A DNA stretch of 16,613 nucleotides from JACAEY01 sp049700155 (GTDB lineage: Bacteria; Nitrospirota; Thermodesulfovibrionia; Thermodesulfovibrionales; SM23-35), in NCBI GenBank assembly GCA_049700155.1, contig JBNAVX010000054.1, positions 1-16,613 on the forward strand, read 5' to 3'. The translations under genes were made by a program, and so were the position numbers. The notes below the pieces were generated by a model that saw nothing but the letters and a program-made list of their open reading frames with translations, made no database searches and was not told the DNA's origin. Below are positions 15,137 through 16,613 of the stretch, piece by piece (positions within the stretch are counted from its first letter, which is position 1; each line of letters starts with the position of its first letter).

Positions 15137-15866
15137 GTTCATATATGGAGTTAATCCTGTTCTTGAGGCTTTGAGAGCAGGGAGAGTAATAAAAGAAGTC
15201 TTTGTGTCAAAAGGAAAAAGAGTTTCTCAAAGAATAATAGAGATCGAAGAAGAAGCAAGAAAGAGAAATATCTCTGTCAGACTGACTGAAAAAAGTTTTT
15301 ATCAACGTTTTCCAAAAGGACACCAGGGAGTAGCTGCGAGGGTTTCACCAAGGAATTACATGGTTCTTGAAGATTTACTTGAAATACCAATAAGAAATAA
15401 TGAAACACCCTTTTTTATAGTTCTTGATTGCATTGAAGATCCTCGAAATCTTGGAGCTATAATAAGAGTTGCAGATGCGGCAGGTGTGCATGGCATAATT
15501 ATTCAATCACATAGATCAGTAAGTCTTGGTCCCGAGGTCTCAAAGACATCTGCTGGTGCGATAGAGTATGTTAATGTTTCAAGAGTAGTAAATATCAAAC
15601 ACGCAATTGAAGAAATGAAAAAGAGAGGTATAACAATAATTGGTGCAGAGGCAGGTGGTGGAAAATTTATATGGGAGATTGACCTTTTATTACCTTTGGC
15701 ACTGGTAATTGGTTCAGAGGGTAAAGGGCTGAGAAAGACAGTAAAAGAAAGTTGTGATATAATAGCAAGTCTTCCAATGAAAGGAAAGATAAATTCTCTA
15801 AATGTATCTGTCGCAGCAGGAATTTTTGCTTTTGAGGTTTTTAGAAAAAGATTAAGAAATATCTAA
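15126..15866 (+). CDS. rlmB: TrmH/SpoU-family 23S rRNA (guanosine-2'-O-)-methyltransferase, RlmB type
   Basis: A 246-residue protein of full family length. An N-terminal substrate-binding domain (Y-G-V-N-P-V-L-E-A-L ... H-Q-G-V-A-A) is followed by a knotted SPOUT catalytic domain. Motif 1 is D-P-R-N-L-G-A-I-I-R near residue 107, with the Asn and Arg expected in the active site. Motif 2 is V-I-G-S-E-G-K-G-L near 196, and motif 3 is L-P-M-K-G-K-I-N-S-L-N-V-S-V-A near 220. It would use S-adenosylmethionine to methylate a ribose in 23S rRNA (G2251 in E. coli). TTG is the start: GGAG at 15114-15117 sits 8 bases before it, and the only nearby ATG is out of frame. It is translationally linked to cysS. 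Related tRNA methylases cannot be fully excluded. Confidence 0.92.
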   Translation: MDYEFIYGVNPVLEALRAGRVIKEVFVSKGKRVSQRIIEIEEEARKRNISVRLTEKSFYQRFPKGHQGVAARVSPRNYMVLEDLLEIPIRNNETPFFIVLDCIEDPRNLGAIIRVADAAGVHGIIIQSHRSVSLGPEVSKTSAGAIEYVNVSRVVNIKHAIEEMKKRGITIIGAEAGGGKFIWEIDLLLPLALVIGSEGKGLRKTVKESCDIIASLPMKGKINSLNVSVAAGIFAFEVFRKRLRNI

Positions 15867-15902
15867 AATAACTTCAAATTTTCATAATAAAGGCATTTTT
15901 TC

Positions 15903-15932
15903 TTGAATTTTAATAATTGACCTTTTTATAAT
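15903..15932 (+). promoter_or_regulatory. Promoter for the tRNA-tuf operon
   Basis: A perfect TATAAT at 15927-15932 is preceded, 18 bases away, by TTGAAT at 15903-15908. The gap between the rRNA methyltransferase stop and the first tRNA is very AT-rich, as expected for a strong stable-RNA promoter. A competing TTGACC at 15917 with TTAAAT at 15941 is weaker. Confidence 0.58.
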
Positions 15933-16019
15933 AAACTTTGTTAAATTTTAAATTTAAGATTTAAATTGGAAGGAATACTGTTCCCCTTTTCTATTATCAA
16001 AAGTTTTAAATTTATTGAA

Positions 16020-16095
16020 GCCACCGTAGCTCAGCAGGCAGAGCAGCTGATTTGTAATCAGCGGGTCGGGGGTTCGATTCCCTTCGGTGGCTCCA
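16020..16095 (+). tRNA. tRNA-Thr (anticodon TGT)
   Basis: GCCACCG pairs with CGGTGGC (16085-16091). The anticodon arm GCTGA-TTTGTAA-TCAGC places TGT at positions 34-36. The GTTCGAT T-loop is present, the discriminator base is T, and the CCA end is encoded. It reads ACA threonine codons, with extended reading if U34 is modified. Confidence 0.96.
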
Positions 16096-16130
16096 TATTA
16101 GATGATTTAAAGATGTTTGAGAGGAGAAGA

Positions 16131-16215
<85 letters not shown>

Positions 16216-16242
16216 TACGCACTTTGCAAAGCAAAGTGCGTA
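16216..16242 (+). repeat. Perfect 12-bp hairpin in the tRNA spacer
   Basis: TACGCACTTTGC-AAA-GCAAAGTGCGTA begins on the base after the CCA of tRNA-Tyr. It has no T-run after it, so it is probably not an intrinsic terminator. It may guide cleavage between the two tRNAs. A second inverted pair, AAGTTAAAAGTT (16248-16259) with AACTTTTAACTT (16299-16310), could form an outer stem in the same spacer. Confidence 0.75.
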
Positions 16243-16317
16243 GTTAGAAGTTAAAAGTTGAAAGTTATAAGTCAAAGAAAGAAGAAAGAGCGGGTTCAAA
16301 CTTTTAACTTTATGTGT

Positions 16318-16392
16318 GCGGGAGTAGCTCAGTGGTAGAGCGTCAGCCTTCCAAGCTGAGGGTCGCGGGTTCGAATCCCGTTTCCCGCTCCA
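16318..16392 (+). tRNA. tRNA-Gly (anticodon TCC)
   Basis: GCGGGAG pairs with TTCCCGC (16382-16388), with one G-T pair. The loop CTTCCAA gives anticodon TCC between TCAGC and GCTGA. The T-arm CGCGGGTTCGAATCCCG is regular, and CCA is encoded. It reads GGA and GGG. Confidence 0.96.
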
Positions 16393-16471
16393 TAGATTGT
16401 AAAATGATTAGAGCGTAAATGATTAAGAAATTTAATTTTAAGACTGATTACTCATTATGCATAATGAATTT

Positions 16472-16544
16472 GCCCATGTAGCTCAGTTGGCAGAGCACAT
16501 CCTTGGTAAGGATGAGGTCACCGGTTCAATCCCGGTCATGGGCT
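16472..16544 (+). tRNA. tRNA-Thr (anticodon GGT), CCA not encoded
   Basis: GCCCATG pairs with CATGGGC (16537-16543). The loop TTGGTAA gives GGT between CATCC and GGATG. After the discriminator T the sequence is CTG and not CCA, so the 3' end must be added by the CCA-adding enzyme, unlike the other three tRNAs here. It lies 26 bases upstream of the tuf start, the common Tyr-Gly-Thr-tuf order. Confidence 0.95.
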
Positions 16545-16570
16545 CTGAGAAGGTTTGAAAGGAGGCAAAG

Positions 16571-16613
16571 ATGGCAAAGGCTAAATTTGAGAGGGTAAAG
16601 CCCCATATTAATG
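16571..16613 (+). CDS. tuf: Translation elongation factor Tu, first 14 codons (cut by the window edge)
   Basis: The start reads MAKAKFERVKPHIN, the standard EF-Tu N-terminus (normally continuing V-G-T-I-G-H-V-D-H-G-K, the GTP-binding loop). GAAAGGAGG lies 5 bases before the ATG, a strong ribosome binding site for a highly expressed gene. Its position directly after tRNA-Thr matches the tRNA-tufB operons of many bacteria. Confidence 0.93.
   Translation, partial: MAKAKFERVKPHIN

Overview
The window looks like chromosomal DNA of an AT-rich, Gram-negative, probably thermophilic or anaerobic bacterium. Nitrospirota or a neighbouring Desulfobacterota-type lineage is my best guess (inference, not shown by any single marker). 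The reasons are an outer-membrane barrel protein with a secretory signal, a FecR/CHASE2-cyclase gene pair of a kind I associate with those groups, and a Thr-Tyr-Gly-Thr tRNA cluster leading directly into an EF-Tu gene that starts MAKAKFERVKPHIN.

Bases 1-5965 are a decayed defence island with every gene on the minus strand. Its backbone is one Eco57I-like N6-adenine methyltransferase/restriction gene, now in pieces. From upstream to downstream these are: a 33-codon N-terminus of a different gene (probably a type III-like Res helicase) fused to the methyltransferase; the methyltransferase core (motif I DPACGSGAF, motif IV NPPY) with two frameshifts and repeat-derived in-frame insertions; a toxin-antitoxin cassette (DUF6516/TumE-like) lying inside the gene; and the target-recognition and C-terminal part with a one-base frameshift. 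Around it sit a DUF2281-PIN (VapBC-like) pair and two DUF4258-DUF2283 pairs. The last 10-33 codons of the restriction gene recur three more times, at the borders of the DUF4258-DUF2283 pairs. Each copy ends in a codon stretch that contains a Shine-Dalgarno-like AGGAG or its decayed form, so the copied tail probably acts as a portable translation leader.

Bases 5966-6484 have no gene. They hold a diverged copy of a palindromic element and a good sigma70-type promoter.

Bases 6485-11991 are a two-gene plus-strand unit: a 1172-residue FecR-TPR-beta-barrel fusion, and a CHASE2-three TM-class III adenylate cyclase two bases after its stop. They suggest an envelope-to-cAMP signalling pair.

Bases 12011-13109 hold an MBL-fold (RNase Z-like) hydrolase gene flanked by two virtually identical 142-base palindromic elements, followed by a small HEAT-repeat gene, both on the minus strand.

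Bases 13679-16613 are housekeeping: cysS, an overlapping rlmB-type rRNA methyltransferase gene, a promoter with a perfect TATAAT, four tRNA genes and the start of tuf. Their intact reading frames contrast with the broken defence island and argue that the frameshifts there are real decay and not poor sequence.
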